In this document: positions 40,750 to 52,559 of the stretch, piece by piece
Numbering within the stretch: the first letter of the stretch is position 1
How the letters are laid out: each line of letters starts with the position of its first letter
Assembly (NCBI GenBank): GCA_013339765.2
Contig: CM023453.1
Coordinates: 31,023,968-31,087,967 of the forward strand
Source of the DNA: Haemaphysalis longicornis
Taxonomy: Eukaryota > Arthropoda > Arachnida > Ixodida > Ixodidae
DNA: 64,000 nucleotides
Direction of reading: 5' to 3'
The notes under the pieces: generated by a model
The model's database searches: none
What the model was told of the DNA's origin: nothing
Seen by the model: only the letters and a program-made list of their open reading frames with translations
Position numbers and translations under genes: made by a program

Positions 40750-41971
40750 CTGTCGGTCACAAAATAAACCGGACCAGGGGAGCAGTGCCCGATAACTATC
40801 AGCGCGATGCCTTCGGGCCGAGCACTTGCTGTCGAGATAGCTGAGGGCGCATGCGTGTTTCAGTCCAGTCAATGCATGTCAATTTCTCGATTTCGGTCGC
40901 AGCGCTTCGTTTCTCTTGAATGCGGCACTCGGCGGCGCCGTGCGCGCTGCTCCGAGCGAGCGGCACGATTTTTGGCGGCGGTCGATAGCGTGTGGCGTGT
41001 ACTTCAACGGCACCGTTCATCTTTGCGATATGTTGTCGGGCGCTCCTTTTACTGTCATGTCACTGACTACAGAAAACTGTCGTCCAAGCACTGTGATAAA
41101 GAACGTGTGCTGGTTGTTATGTGACGCACATGCAGTTGATATCAAGCACTGAAAACTGGGATGGTTTATTCGCTTCATAAATAGGCGATACAGTGAGTGG
41201 TTTACTACAAGCCAGTTAGGTGCGCAAAAACTTGCCGTAATTGTCCATTACCTCGCGAATGGGGGGGAGCGATTCTTAAACAGATTTCACAATTTCTGGA
41301 CGGGAGCGAAGGCGTTCCCATTCCTCTGCAATTGCATTCCACAGCTCGTCAGCTGTGCTGCCACAGTAATTTCTTTCGGCTAGGCGCATTTTCATTATTC
41401 CCCCAACATTATCGACAGGGTTCAGGTCTGCCCCGAACGGAGGCCACCGCAGCTGAAGCTACGCGTGGTCCTCCAGGGGAGCGCCCACTGTTCGTGCTGT
41501 GTGGATAGGGCTTCGGCCTTGTTGAAAAAGGAAACACCCGTCCACGAATGGGTCATCCAGGAAGTATATAGGGCAGAAGAGTCGTAGTACTTGGGAGCGT
41601 TGAATCTTTATCGCGAACTTGCTTGAACGCCAGTTTTCTGTGCAGCCAATAAGATGGCGATAAAGGGAGCGCCCGACAACATATCGCAAAGATGAGCGGC
41701 GCCGTTACGCTGCGTAAGCGCATGCCACACGCTATCGGCCGCTGCCAAAAATCCTGCCACTCTCTCGGAGCACTGCGCACCGCGCCGCCGGGTGCCACAT
41801 TCAAGAGAGACGAAGCGCTGCGGTCGAGATCGAGAAAACTGACATACAGTGACTGGACTGGAACACGCATGCGCCCTCAGCTACCTCGACAGCAGGAGCT
41901 CGGCCGGAAGGCGTCGCGCCGATAATTATCGCGCACCGCTCCCTTGGTCTGATTGATTTTGTGGCCGACAG
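40750..41971 (-). mobile_element. Tc1/mariner-type transposon, 1222 bp, long TIRs, TA duplication
   Basis: The left TIR (40750-~41105) starts ctgtcggtcacaaaat. The right TIR (~41605-41971) mirrors it, ending attttgtggccgacag, and TA lies immediately outside both ends (40748-40749 and 41972-41973). The arms remain alignable for about 350 bp with frequent mismatches. Between them on the minus strand is a transposase remnant. TA duplication and the transposase motifs agree on Tc1/mariner. It is inactive. Confidence 0.85.
41270..41612 (-). pseudogene. Tc1/mariner transposase remnant
   Basis: The minus strand reads DDPFVDGCFLFQQGRSPIHT, then ARTV, a stop, and after a frame break WPPFGADLNPVDNVGGIMKM followed by LWNAIAEEWERL. 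These correspond to the FQQDNAPxHTA block around the second catalytic Asp (Asp lost here, GR in its place) and the SPDLNPIEN block around the third acidic residue (Asp-Asn here). The N-terminal DNA-binding half is missing. It is dead. Confidence 0.8.
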
Positions 41972-41984
41972 TACGTGCAGCACG

Positions 41985-42425
<441 letters not shown>

Positions 42426-42879
42426 CGCAAACGTCAAGGCGTGGTTTTCCCACACGTGTCTTGCGCGGCCTCAGCATACTGCCCTTTCCCTCACACTTTC
42501 GACTTTCCTTTTCTGCGCGCTCTGGCTCGTCTACCTTCGGTGTCCTCTTCGTTCGCTCGGTTACATCGAGGGACGACGGCGCCTTGAAACCACAGGAGCG
42601 GACGCTTAAGAGCTTGCTCTCTGAAACACGTTTGATCTTGTATGGAGACTGTGCCCAGTTCTTCACAGTAGGAGCCGAACACGTTACCACCGTGCTCCCT
42701 GTGCACGTTTCCCGCGGCGGATCAAGGGTTAGCCTATAGGGCGTGCCGCGTGACTAGTGAACGTGACTGCATGGGAGTAGAACAAGTGCATGCCAGACGC
42801 GCGAAATTCTGATTCTGGGTAAGCGCTGATGTCAAGTGTCGACAGCCAGTCGTCCTGTTGAAGTAATCCGCCTTAATGT

Positions 42880-43442
42880 AGTGCTGACACGAAATTCTTG
42901 TGTTACTTTTTTTCCCCGGCTATAGGTGACTACGAGCCACTAACCATAGAATGTCACATTGGATTGTCGAATGCAGCGTAAATAATCACTTACAGCTCCG
43001 TTTATTCGTGTCAGCTTCGGTTTCGGTGAAGCGAACAGCGAGGTAGCCGCCATGTCAGGAAGGCGCAGTTGATGTCACTGTTCTCGTCGCACCACATCCG
43101 TTGCCGGTCTGGCCGCCCGCCAGAACGGCCCGACCGGCCGTAGTCGCACGTGACGTCACTGTCAAGAACTGTGACGTGATGCACAAGGCGGGAAAGCGCG
43201 CGCCTACAGCACGGCGGCCGCCTCGATAATTCACGGGAGCCCTGACGTCGGCTTTTTGTCGAAGCGCAGATGACGTCAAGTGCTTGCTCGACGGCGCGGA
43301 TGAGCTTTCTCGTGCGCGCGAGGAGGAAATTGATTTAAAACATGTTCCACTGAACGGTTACTTAAACTTCCGAGGGGGTATTTCCACATACAAAGGAAGC
43401 TTTTACATAGTTATCTGAGCTTTGAAATTTCGTGTCAGCACT
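42880..43442. mobile_element. TIR element, ~563 bp, related to the TTAA-bounded family
   Basis: Ends agtgctgacacgaaatt and its mirror aatttcgtgtcagcact. The subterminal tcagcttcggtttcggtgaa resembles tcgcagtttcggtttcagcg inside the 36630 element. Flanking duplications are not clean. The interior is GC-rich without a recognisable gene. Confidence 0.55.
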
Positions 43443-43449
43443 CTAAAAG

Positions 43450-46088
43450 AGAACGAAGTGAAAGCGAAAAAAGCGTCGCAAATACCATGTAGCAGTAAAG
43501 GAGTCGTTAAGGTATCGCCTTCGCAGCGTGTAAGTATACTTAAGTACACCGAGGAATTTTTGTTTCTTCGTTCGGGACAAAACCAGTGAAAGCGTGCATA
43601 AATTTGGGATTGTGTTTTGTAGTTGCGAGGAGCGATAACAACACTTGCGTATTTGAGGTAGTTTTGCATTGTATTTATAATTACATTGACTTTTTTGCTT
43701 ACTGTGTTTCTGCTCGAATGCGAAATTCATGGCGTTCTCAAGATCATGAACATGTATGCAGTTCTCACACACATGCTCTTCACGAGAGCAAGGAAGTGAA
43801 TCTTCTTCTTCTTTTTTATTTTTTTTTTTTGAACCGTTACCGCCACGGTTTTAGCACCAGAGAATTGTAACCTCTTTTGGGTCGTATGTGTACTTTTCCG
43901 GGCCATTGTTTATACAGTGGACGCGATATCGGAGTACGTATTAATGTTCTCTTATTCGCAATAAATACCGCGAACTTAAAAATACGTTATTTACCTGTTT
44001 AACGGCCCGCATCCTTGGTTGTCGAAGACACGGGCTATATTGACATTTATGCTAGCAATATTTATGCAAATTTCGCTTTATCCCGACAATGCTTGTTTAA
44101 TCCTTCAACGTATAACACGCGTACGCGCAATTCGTTTCCGGCAACGGCAAAAGATCTGATATTTTTGTTCGCGCCATAACAAAAATAAAAGCGTTCCTCA
44201 TTACCCCGGGGGAAATGGTAATGGGAAACGTTCTTTTCGCGAGTTAGAGGCTTAGGTCAGTGGGTTGGTTGGAAAAACAGTTCGCGTAAAGTTCCGGCTT
44301 CTACAAATTTGATATGACTACCGCGAAGCCGCAGTGTATGTGTATGTCTTATTCCTGGATTTTGTCGTGTCGTGCTCCCTAAGAAGAGTACGTTTAGCGG
44401 CAACTTTTTTGCCAATGCTTTCTAGCTCTGAATCTTTCAATCTTAAACAATAGTGCTATTGGCGGCTAAGACAACTCTAACATTACGCCGAGTTTAATTT
44501 ACTTGTTGCGAATAGTTGCTCCACAGTGAAGTCGAAACGAGACAGAATTACCGTCTGCTGTCAATATAGCGGCTTTTACGCGAGGGGCTATAGTTACCGA
44601 AAATGGCTGTAACTCGTGCTTTCAGTAACTGTACGGAAACGGATTATACGATGTTGGACTGCTCAACCGACCGCGCAACTGTGAAAAGTTTTATGTGGGC
44701 AGGTATTGTGATGAATAACTATCAGGCGGTATTTTACCACAAAAAAACCTAAAACAGCCGCTCCTAAACCATTCCAGCCGCATCACAAAGCTGCCATTTT
44801 GGTCTGCTAGTACAAAGCTGCAGTGCCTCCAAGTTTCATTAATCTGATTAACTAAGAAGTATTCCGAATCGCAAAATAGAAAAATCTTTTGTTTCTTGCG
44901 CTCGGTGGCACTGCGCCCAAGTCAATACGGTTATAAATAAAGTATTGACAATTTGAATTTCAAAGCGCACTTTTCATTTATTTTATAATGCCAGTTTCAT
45001 TGGTATTTCACCAGCTTGGCTGGCCAATCATGTGAGCATGGCTGACAGTCAATTTTTTTTTTATCCGGTGCTCGTTGCGGCAAGTCGTGCTTAAATAGAA
45101 AATAAAGTGCGTAGTACTTTTGAAAAAAAAAAAACTTCCATTTTCACCAGCTTCAGCAGAGCCCTTTGGTGCCCCACGAATACACGAGAAGGTTAATGGC
45201 ATTGTTATTTCGTCGGCTTATATTACTCTTGCCGGAAAGACGGCCTCTGGGAACTAATTTAAACCCGGAACGCACTTCCGTTGCCGGCTGACAAAAGGAC
45301 GAACTCTGTAAGAAGCGAAAGTGGAAAATGAACACACAGTTTCCCGAAGTTAGGCTTAGGCCGTTGGGAATATTAAAGCTTGCGGCAGACTGCTGTCGAA
45401 CCGCGTTGAGCTCAAATGAAGCGACCCATTTAATATTGAAACTACATTTTCTCATACCTTTCGCAAATGCTTCTTTAGCAGACGACACCTTAATTGCTGC
45501 GTTTGAACCCCGGGGGGTCCCAACATCTGACAGGGCTAAGTCGAATCTGTTTATCTTGGGGGGCTGAGATATTACTCTGTCGACGGAGGAAATAAGGTCA
45601 CATTGTAATTAAACCTAATGCCTGCTTTGCCTTCCTGTAATACTTCCAACTCGGGCCGACAGTACGAGTAAATCAGTTAATGAAGCGTCCTACAATAAAA
45701 TTCTACTTTATTGAGTGCGCGTATGACTTCAAAATGCAAAGATTATCAACTAAAGCCAGCTGGTGCTGTTTCACGTCCGATATGGTAAACGCATATGCAA
45801 TTAAGCAATTATATTAATTTATGTATCAATAATTCAAGCAATTCCTTAATTCCGGAGAATTAATCACGTTTATTACGTATCAGTGAATCAATTATGTAAT
45901 TTTTGTTTTGAAATTCTTGATCGCTAAGTAGTTACTAATTATTTTAGTTTGCATTTTCTCTGTAACACATACTTCTAAAGTTAGGATAGCGCCGTTACTC
46001 TCCTCAGTGTTACGAATGCCTTCGAACTACTTTTGGCACCTTCCAGATGCAAGTTCACTGCCCACGGCTGATGGAAGTGTATTGAGTG
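43450..46088. other. no supported gene, AT-rich
   Basis: A long unassigned stretch. 45790-45910 is especially AT-rich with aattaa repeats. No frame with coding bias was seen. Confidence 0.35.
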
Positions 46089-46089
46089 C

Positions 46090-46318
46090 CGGGTTTAACG
46101 CGCCGACGCTACACAGGCGTTGAGGCGCGCCGTAGTGGAGAGCTCCGGATTAATTTTGACCACCTGCAGGGGTCGTTAACGTGCGCCGAAATCTCGAACA
46201 CACGGGCGTTTTCGCTTTTCGCCTCCATCTGAAAAGCGGCCGCCGTGGCCGGGAATCGAACCCGCGTCCTTGGGCGGCTCAGCAGCAGAACGCCATAGCC
46301 ACTTAGCCACAGCGGCGG
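46090..46318 (-). repeat. Ruka-like SINE, near full length
   Basis: On the minus strand the head is ccgctgtggctaagtggcta (A box), cgcgggttcgattcccgg (B box). The body runs to gtgtagcgtcggcgcgttaa. It is the best full-length copy in the window. Confidence 0.88.
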
Positions 46319-46319
46319 G

Positions 46320-46885
46320 TGAACCCAATGGAAGTAATCGCCTGGCTTACCGCACGCGGAAGCCTACCGTGTGACGAGATTAATTCCTGCGGTGTTGTAG
46401 GCGCAGATCTCAACGTATACGACCCACCCGGCTTGTGCTTGTCATCCAAATGCGTTTTCCGAGCGCCAGCTCCGCTGGAGCGCATCCAGTCCCACTCATC
46501 TGCCAAGCACCCTTACGTTCTACCTTTCGTATGTGCAATGCTTGCGTTAAGCTAATTCGCCAGGTTTATGCGCGAAGCTTTGCTCGTTCATAGGCTCAGT
46601 GTCCGTGAAGGTGCGAAACGTCTCGTTCAGCGCTGCACGTTCGCGACAGCGTAGGCCCTTTCGCCAGATATGTCCTCCCGGGTGCAGAGAACGATTTGAC
46701 GATTGTGGGCGAGATTATCCGGGTCGTTTAAGCGGCTCAGCATGATTTATTGTTTCCACAGAGGCCGTTGTGTCATAGCTTTATTTTTTCTGTGGTGTAT
46801 CTGCAGCCGGCTGCCTCAAGCAACGGTTGTGTTGCAGAAAGCAGGTTGCGATAGAGCTGACGAGGACGAAAAGGATCTTTTAAGA
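46320..46885. other. no supported gene
   Basis: Nothing recognised between two SINE copies. Confidence 0.3.
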
Positions 46886-47036
46886 AACACCCGCCGGGCT
46901 GGCTCGGGGGCAAAGGCGCTGTGCTGGTGATCCGAAGGACGCGGGTTTCATTACCGGCTGTGGAGGGCACTTTTCAGATGGAGCCGACAAGCGAAAATGG
47001 CTGTCTCGAGATTTCAGCGCACGTTAAAAAAATTAA
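46886..47036 (+). repeat. degenerate Ruka-like SINE
   Basis: Head cgccgggctggctcgggggc, B box gcgggtttcattaccgg with one extra T, and body agatttcagcgcacgttaaa. The tail is replaced by an A-rich end. Confidence 0.7.
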
Positions 47037-47039
47037 TTC

Positions 47040-48301
47040 AGAGACCTTCACTAAGCCGAGCTTACAAAAAGTAAAAAACAAAAAAACGGGGGGTCATAAA
47101 AATACAATAAAAAGTTTGGCGATTAGCTACCAAAACGCTCTTATTTTTTTGTGCACGTATACCTGACGTTAAGATTATGGCGTTACATCTTCCGAAAATC
47201 TCACCTAATTACTCTCTTGCTTCCTTGCATGCACGTCCCTTGTCTTTTCTGCGCATTAAAATAGCCGGGATAAAATGCCGGGCCTCTTTCAGTAATGGGC
47301 CCTAAGGAGGCAACAATTACTTGGGGCGTGGGTTCGCGCTGGCTTTGCCGAGAGCGCACACGCTCTTTGATGAGGAACCAAAAAAAGAAAAACGAAATGA
47401 TGCGCGCGTGTATTAGGGGAGTAGTTAGCTGTCGTAAAATATGGGCGCTATTAGAGAACAGTAGCGGGCGAATTAAGGCCGCAGAAAGCAGTCGTTGCTG
47501 GTGTCTATGGCGGCGCGCATCAAGCCCGACATATCGCACCAGCGAGCAGCTCGCGTCGGCAATTTAGAACGAGCGTACACGTGTACACTTCTCAACGCAA
47601 CCACGCGTCCTAACGACAAGCGGATTCGCGAAGGGCGGGAACAAACGTTCCGGGGCCGGCGTTGGTTTTCTCGTTCGCTCGCGCCATCATTGTTTGGATG
47701 CAGCACTTGCAGTGATGGCTGCTTAGTGCCCTTATGCAAGCCTCGAGGAAGATAAACACTCTGCTCTGTATGGACAGCTGCTGCTATCTTGCGGCCTCGC
47801 GGTTTTCACCGCTTCTCGTGATACGTGCGAATCCGACCACGAATCCGCTTTCCGCACTCCGATTCCTCAGAGGTGGTTTAATAGGATCTAGGGCTTACAG
47901 TTACCGCAGCAATGAAGTCTGTGCGCCGAGTATTGCTGTGGAAGGGTGTTAACGAGAGCGCGCAGTACAGTCCATATAGCGAAGGCCGTTCTTCGCTCTT
48001 TTTAGGGTGCCCGCACGGAAAGTCGTGGGAGCTGATCGTCTGTCGGTTCCATTCTTTCCGGCTTGAAGCTTCGTTGCATCAGCGTTGCTGTCGCGTGACG
48101 GTAAAAGTGCGAGTCCTTTTTCCCATTACTGTCACAACCACGGCAATAATTAACACGAGGGCGCTACTGGACTCATTGAGGGATATTCTCTGGACGCTAT
48201 AGCCGTCCGCAGCTGCTGTGGTTATGAGCCGTGCTTATCAAGCACTCGCGGAAAGACGCCATCACCGCTAGCAGAAAGCGAGCGCCCGCCTGAAAATAGG
48301 T
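47040..48301. other. no supported gene
   Basis: No recognised repeat or coding character. Confidence 0.3.
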
Positions 48302-48652
48302 AACCGGTTTAAAGCGCGAAGGCTCATGGGTACCTCGTCTACTCCCGTTACTTCTGGTTCGAGATCTCGCCTGGCCTCCCGTACGCCGGCGGCCTTCAGG
48401 CGCGTGTGTGCGTGTTGTTTATTTGTCACAAAGCGCTTACCTTTCAGAGGAGCCACTAGTCGGATTCATCGTTGTTATCATTGAATGCGCGATACATGAG
48501 CGTTTTCTTTTCGGTGGAAACATAAACAACAAGCACACGCGCGTGTGAAAGCCGCCGGCGTTCGAGAGGCCAGGAGAGCTCTCGAACCGGAAGTGGCGAG
48601 GCTCCGCGGAACCAGACAATGAACCCATGAGCCTTTCCGCTTTTTACCGGTC
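48302..48652. mobile_element. foldback MITE, ~350 bp, ~130-bp arms
   Basis: Left arm 48302-48429 and right arm 48519-48652 mirror each other with ~15 percent mismatch by eye. Phrases include aaggctcatgggt, ggttcgaga, cctggcctc, acgccggcggc and gtgttgtttat. The loop is ~90 bp. Overlapping minus-strand frames are translations of the arms. Confidence 0.75.
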
Positions 48653-48654
48653 AC

Positions 48655-50560
48655 ATATATCGAACCGGGTGCAGTGACGACTGTCAAGAGGCTTTTCCAC
48701 AATGTCACTACGGCGAAGGGAGAAAGGATACGTGATTTCGGTAAGCGCCGCGCTGCGCAGTGAAGTTCGTTCTTCCTCCGTCAGTGCTCGCACGGTGCTC
48801 GGCAGACACGTCCGCTAGCCGTGCTCGGTACTGACCCCATCACACCAAAACGTCTCTCTCACTGGAACTGACGTCGGCGTTAACATTGCGTCACCTAACT
48901 ACAAGAAGTGGCCAAAATTCATACTAGGCGCTGAAAAACCAATATAAGGTCTGTAGTGAAAAGAAACGAGCTAAAATATGTCCTAATTTTAAGTTTTACC
49001 CATAAATAGCGGCTGTTAAAAAATGTTTTTTAAACCGCTGCACGGTCTTTCTGCCAAAATGGAGGATGACACCACACGGCAAAGCACCGGACCCGCCATG
49101 AGGCTCACAGAACATACGCTTGAAAACAAACAGGACCACCCCTACCGCCGCACGCTCTCGCGCCTAAATCTTAAGTGACACAAGCGTAGATGTCATCTGT
49201 ACTTTTTCCTGTTAATTTCGCTCGCTGTTGGCGGATGCTCTTTTATGGTGCCTCTGAATCGTGTACAATCAAGGTGTCTCTACTTTCCTGTATTTTTTTT
49301 TTCTTTCGGAGCTGAGTCGTCTTTGTACGCCTGAACGCCGTCCGTTGCGCACTATTTTCTGCATGCAGCCCCGCATCAACGCTCTTGTGGTTTGCTGTAA
49401 TGCTGAGAAAAAAAAAGCCACCACTTATATGCAAATTATTTTTTATTTATAGCTGGTATTGGCGAAGCCCTCGCAGTTCTTTCGAGGCTTGTTGCAGGAA
49501 GACTTTTCTGCGGACCCGTTTTAATGCGAAAAAATTCAGTGGCCTGTTGAGCGAAAAAGACGGTGTCGGAGTCAACGTCAATATATGCGCTCCTTAACTA
49601 CTATTATGCGACCCGTCGTGTGGTTCTAGGGTTACTCTAAACACCGAGTGTGCGGTGGTGCGTGCGTGCGTGTATATAAATATGTGAAACCACGCGTGCT
49701 GTGTGCACAAGTAGTTATAGTCGCACCACAGGCAGGCGTAATTTTCAGTTGGTAGTGTGTTAAATGGGTCGAGGAACAGATTTTTAACACGATAGATAAA
49801 TCGGCGCAATCGGGGCGTTACGTACTCAGGAGGCATTTGAGGAACAAGTGCCCTTTTGATATACGACAACTCCGTTTAAGCTGCTCGCATTAACGACCTT
49901 CGTGAAGGTAGCGATCCACTCGAACTGTATTTTTGATGAGAGACCTTGCGTGCTTTATAGCACCGCCGGATGATGCCTCAAGACGTGATTAATAGAGTGG
50001 CATTAAAAATGCAGCAAGTGTTTTTGTTTTTAAAAATAAGGAAGCCCTTGTTTTTAACCAGGATAATTTGATTTCCATGTCTGAATGCCGCGCAACAGTG
50101 GGAACAGAAGGACGGGACGTGTTCTGATTTAAATTTCAGGAAGTGCATGGTGTTCGCCGATACGTCGAACATGTCTTGAGTGATTTTTTCTTCTCTTCCC
50201 CTCTGTCTGCCTCACGCAGTTTTTCATCATGCAAACTTCCTGTCTTCGATTGTGCCGGAGTCATGGTGAGTTTATTTTTTATTCATTTGCTTATTTTAAA
50301 CTGCCGATCCTTGCCATCGTGCGGTCTTACGGTGATTTTATTCCTTATTTGTCGCGAGCTCATGGTAAAGTGCAGTTCACTGGCTCGTATGCTCTCTGTA
50401 GAGCAATCGTAGCAAGGACAAATACACGTACAAGCCAGCCAACTTGGTAAACTTGAGTGGGATTTGTAAAGCTATGCTATGTTGTAACCATACAAAAAGT
50501 GTAAGCAGCAAGCCGATATACATTACGAAGGAAAAGTAAAAAAACAAATCAAATTTTCGG
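48655..50560. other. no supported gene
   Basis: No feature supported over 1.9 kb. Confidence 0.3.
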
Positions 50561-50561
50561 T

Positions 50562-50781
50562 GTTTAAGGCGCCGAAGCTATGGGCTATGAGGCGCTCCGT
50601 AGTGGAGGGCTCCAGGGATAATTTTGCAACCTGGCGACCTTTAACTTGCGGCCAAAATATCGACGCATGGGCGTTTTCGCTTTTCGCCTCCGGAATAAAT
50701 GCGGCTGCCGCGGCCAGGAATCGAACCCGCCTTCTCGGACAAGCAGCACAACAGCCATAGCCACTGTTGCATCGCAGTGGG
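50562..50781 (-). repeat. Ruka-like SINE
   Basis: Minus strand with tRNA head (cactgcgatgcaacagtggc), B box (gcgggttcgattcctggcc) and body. More diverged than the copy at 46090. Confidence 0.8.
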
Positions 50782-50784
50782 TAA

Positions 50785-51460
50785 TGGGAAAGAACAGATC
50801 AAACCGGTCGACGCGGGGATTAAACCCATTAACTGAATCGTAAATGAACAAAACCATAAACAAAATCAACCAAACGATAAAGCCTGAAATAAATTCATGA
50901 ACCACCGAATAAACTGGGCTGCCATAAACTCTCCTTCGACACGCAGTGCTAATTGAGCTGTATTGTTTATCTGTTGAGCATTAGCGAACCTTTTAGTGAA
51001 CCTTACTTTCGCAAAAAAATATTTTAGCGTATTTTAACTGCTTATTCTGAAGTCATTTAAATGGCATAGTGTGCTTCCGAATTTTCCCTCAGTCTTCCAA
51101 TAATTTTCTGGGAACGGCCGAGTTTTTCGCATCCATAATTTGTTGTTGTTTTTGTTGTCGATGCCCAGAACTAGGATCCAGTAGTGGTGGAACGAGCCTC
51201 TCACTTCGGTATTTCCCAGAATCTCTGGCGTTGACTACTTCAAAGGGGGAGTGACTTTAAGTTTATCGGCTTATATTTGCGACATCTCCACTCTAAGTGC
51301 TGGAACGTCTAGGCGAACTGCGAAGGGGTCTAGGCGAACTGCCCTTGGCTCAGCCAGTCGCCTAAGAAAAACTGGTAACCCTGCAAATCCTTAATTTTGA
51401 TACTTCTAATTCTCCTTCTGATTTGATTTGATTTGATACTTAATTTTGATACTTCTGATT
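50785..51460. other. no supported gene; short tandem duplications
   Basis: gtctaggcgaactgc occurs twice at 51308-51342, and gatttgatttgatttgat lies near 51420. Nothing else. Confidence 0.4.
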
Positions 51461-51742
51461 CTTTCAACAAACTTTATTAAGGAAAATCACATATTTATAC
51501 TGCCCACTCTCTGTCATACAAACTCATCCAAAAAACAAGGAACAAACACCTCCTCCCCTCTGTGCATTACCACACTCTTGGGGCACGTGCCACTGCGATT
51601 GCGGCTTCACGATAAACCGTTGTCTTGCCCAAGGAAGTACATCTCCTTTTCGTAAGTGCGAGGGAAAGAGTGCTGGGAGTGTGTATGAGAGAGAGTGGGC
51701 AGTATAACTCTGTGATTTCTTCTTAATAAAGTTTGTTGAAAG
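51461..51742. mobile_element. 282-bp MITE with ~60-bp inverted termini
   Basis: ctttcaacaaactttattaa at the left and ttaataaagtttgttgaaag at the right. The mirror continues through atactgcccactctct. No clear target duplication was found. Confidence 0.75.
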
Positions 51743-51830
51743 GGCGCTCTGTCTCGTGTCGTCTCTCTCCAGTCTTCGTTACTTTTTTGCGCAATTGAAG
51801 TACAGCATGGATTACCAACTCGCCCAAACA
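51743..51830. repeat. fragment of the hairpin-associated repeat
   Basis: gtctcgtgtcgtc, then tttttgcgcaattgaa, then attaccaactcgcccaaac match in order the parts seen beside the hairpins at 1843 and 18018. Confidence 0.5.
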
Positions 51831-52480
51831 CAGCCTACTAAACCAACTAGGCTGTTCGCCGAGCCTATGAGTGCACGGTAAGAATGGCATCATAACCGCA
51901 AGCACCCGTAGTTTCTCCTGTGAAAGCGTGAGGGACACATTGCGAGGAAAACGGTAATGTTACTGATAGCTATGCGTAAGAGAGATCGTCTGCTGTGCAG
52001 TAATAGTATAAAATGGTGTAGCTGAGTAAGGTGATCTACCCGCATAGCCCGAACGCAGTCCATCGCAATGCAAGTTATCATCAGACATGCGAGTGGGTAA
52101 GAGGCTGGGTCACGCGAAGTGGCCATCTATTCCGAAAGAAATGACCCGCCTTCCGCAGGATAGAACCATCGCTAACCATAAAAGTGCTTACCATAATGGG
52201 ACTGTGCTATCGTAACCGCTGCCACGTCGGGCCCGGTGTCTCCCCTCACCGGCGCTCGGTTTGCTACTTGTCGTGCGAAGGCATGCCTGGGAAGCTTTGG
52301 GAACATGGTTGCGGCTACATAGACCTGCGAGGCTGAGGTAATAGCGATACTCTCGCGAAAAAGAAAACTGGATATCCGTGTGCTTTAAAAATGACATAGT
52401 AAAATCTGACTCCACCATAAGCTGCTGCTGTACGGCTTTTTTAGAACACTTCGCAGTGGAAGACATTTTTTTTTTGTTTT
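51831..52480. other. no supported gene
   Basis: No frame or repeat supported. Confidence 0.3.
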
Positions 52481-52545
52481 CTCGGGATTAGAACCCGGAC
52501 TACCACCAATCTAGGGCGGTCGCTCTACCGACTCAGCTAATTAGG
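52481..52545 (-). repeat. tRNA-like retro-SINE with A tail
   Basis: The minus strand reads tagctgagtcggtagagcga (A box) and ccgggttctaatcccgag (B box), followed by aaaacaaaaaaaaa. An anticodon-type stem CCGCC/GGTGG with loop CTAGATT can form. The A tail suggests retroposition, not a genuine tRNA gene. Confidence 0.5.
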
Positions 52546-52559
52546 AACTGAGAAGTTTG

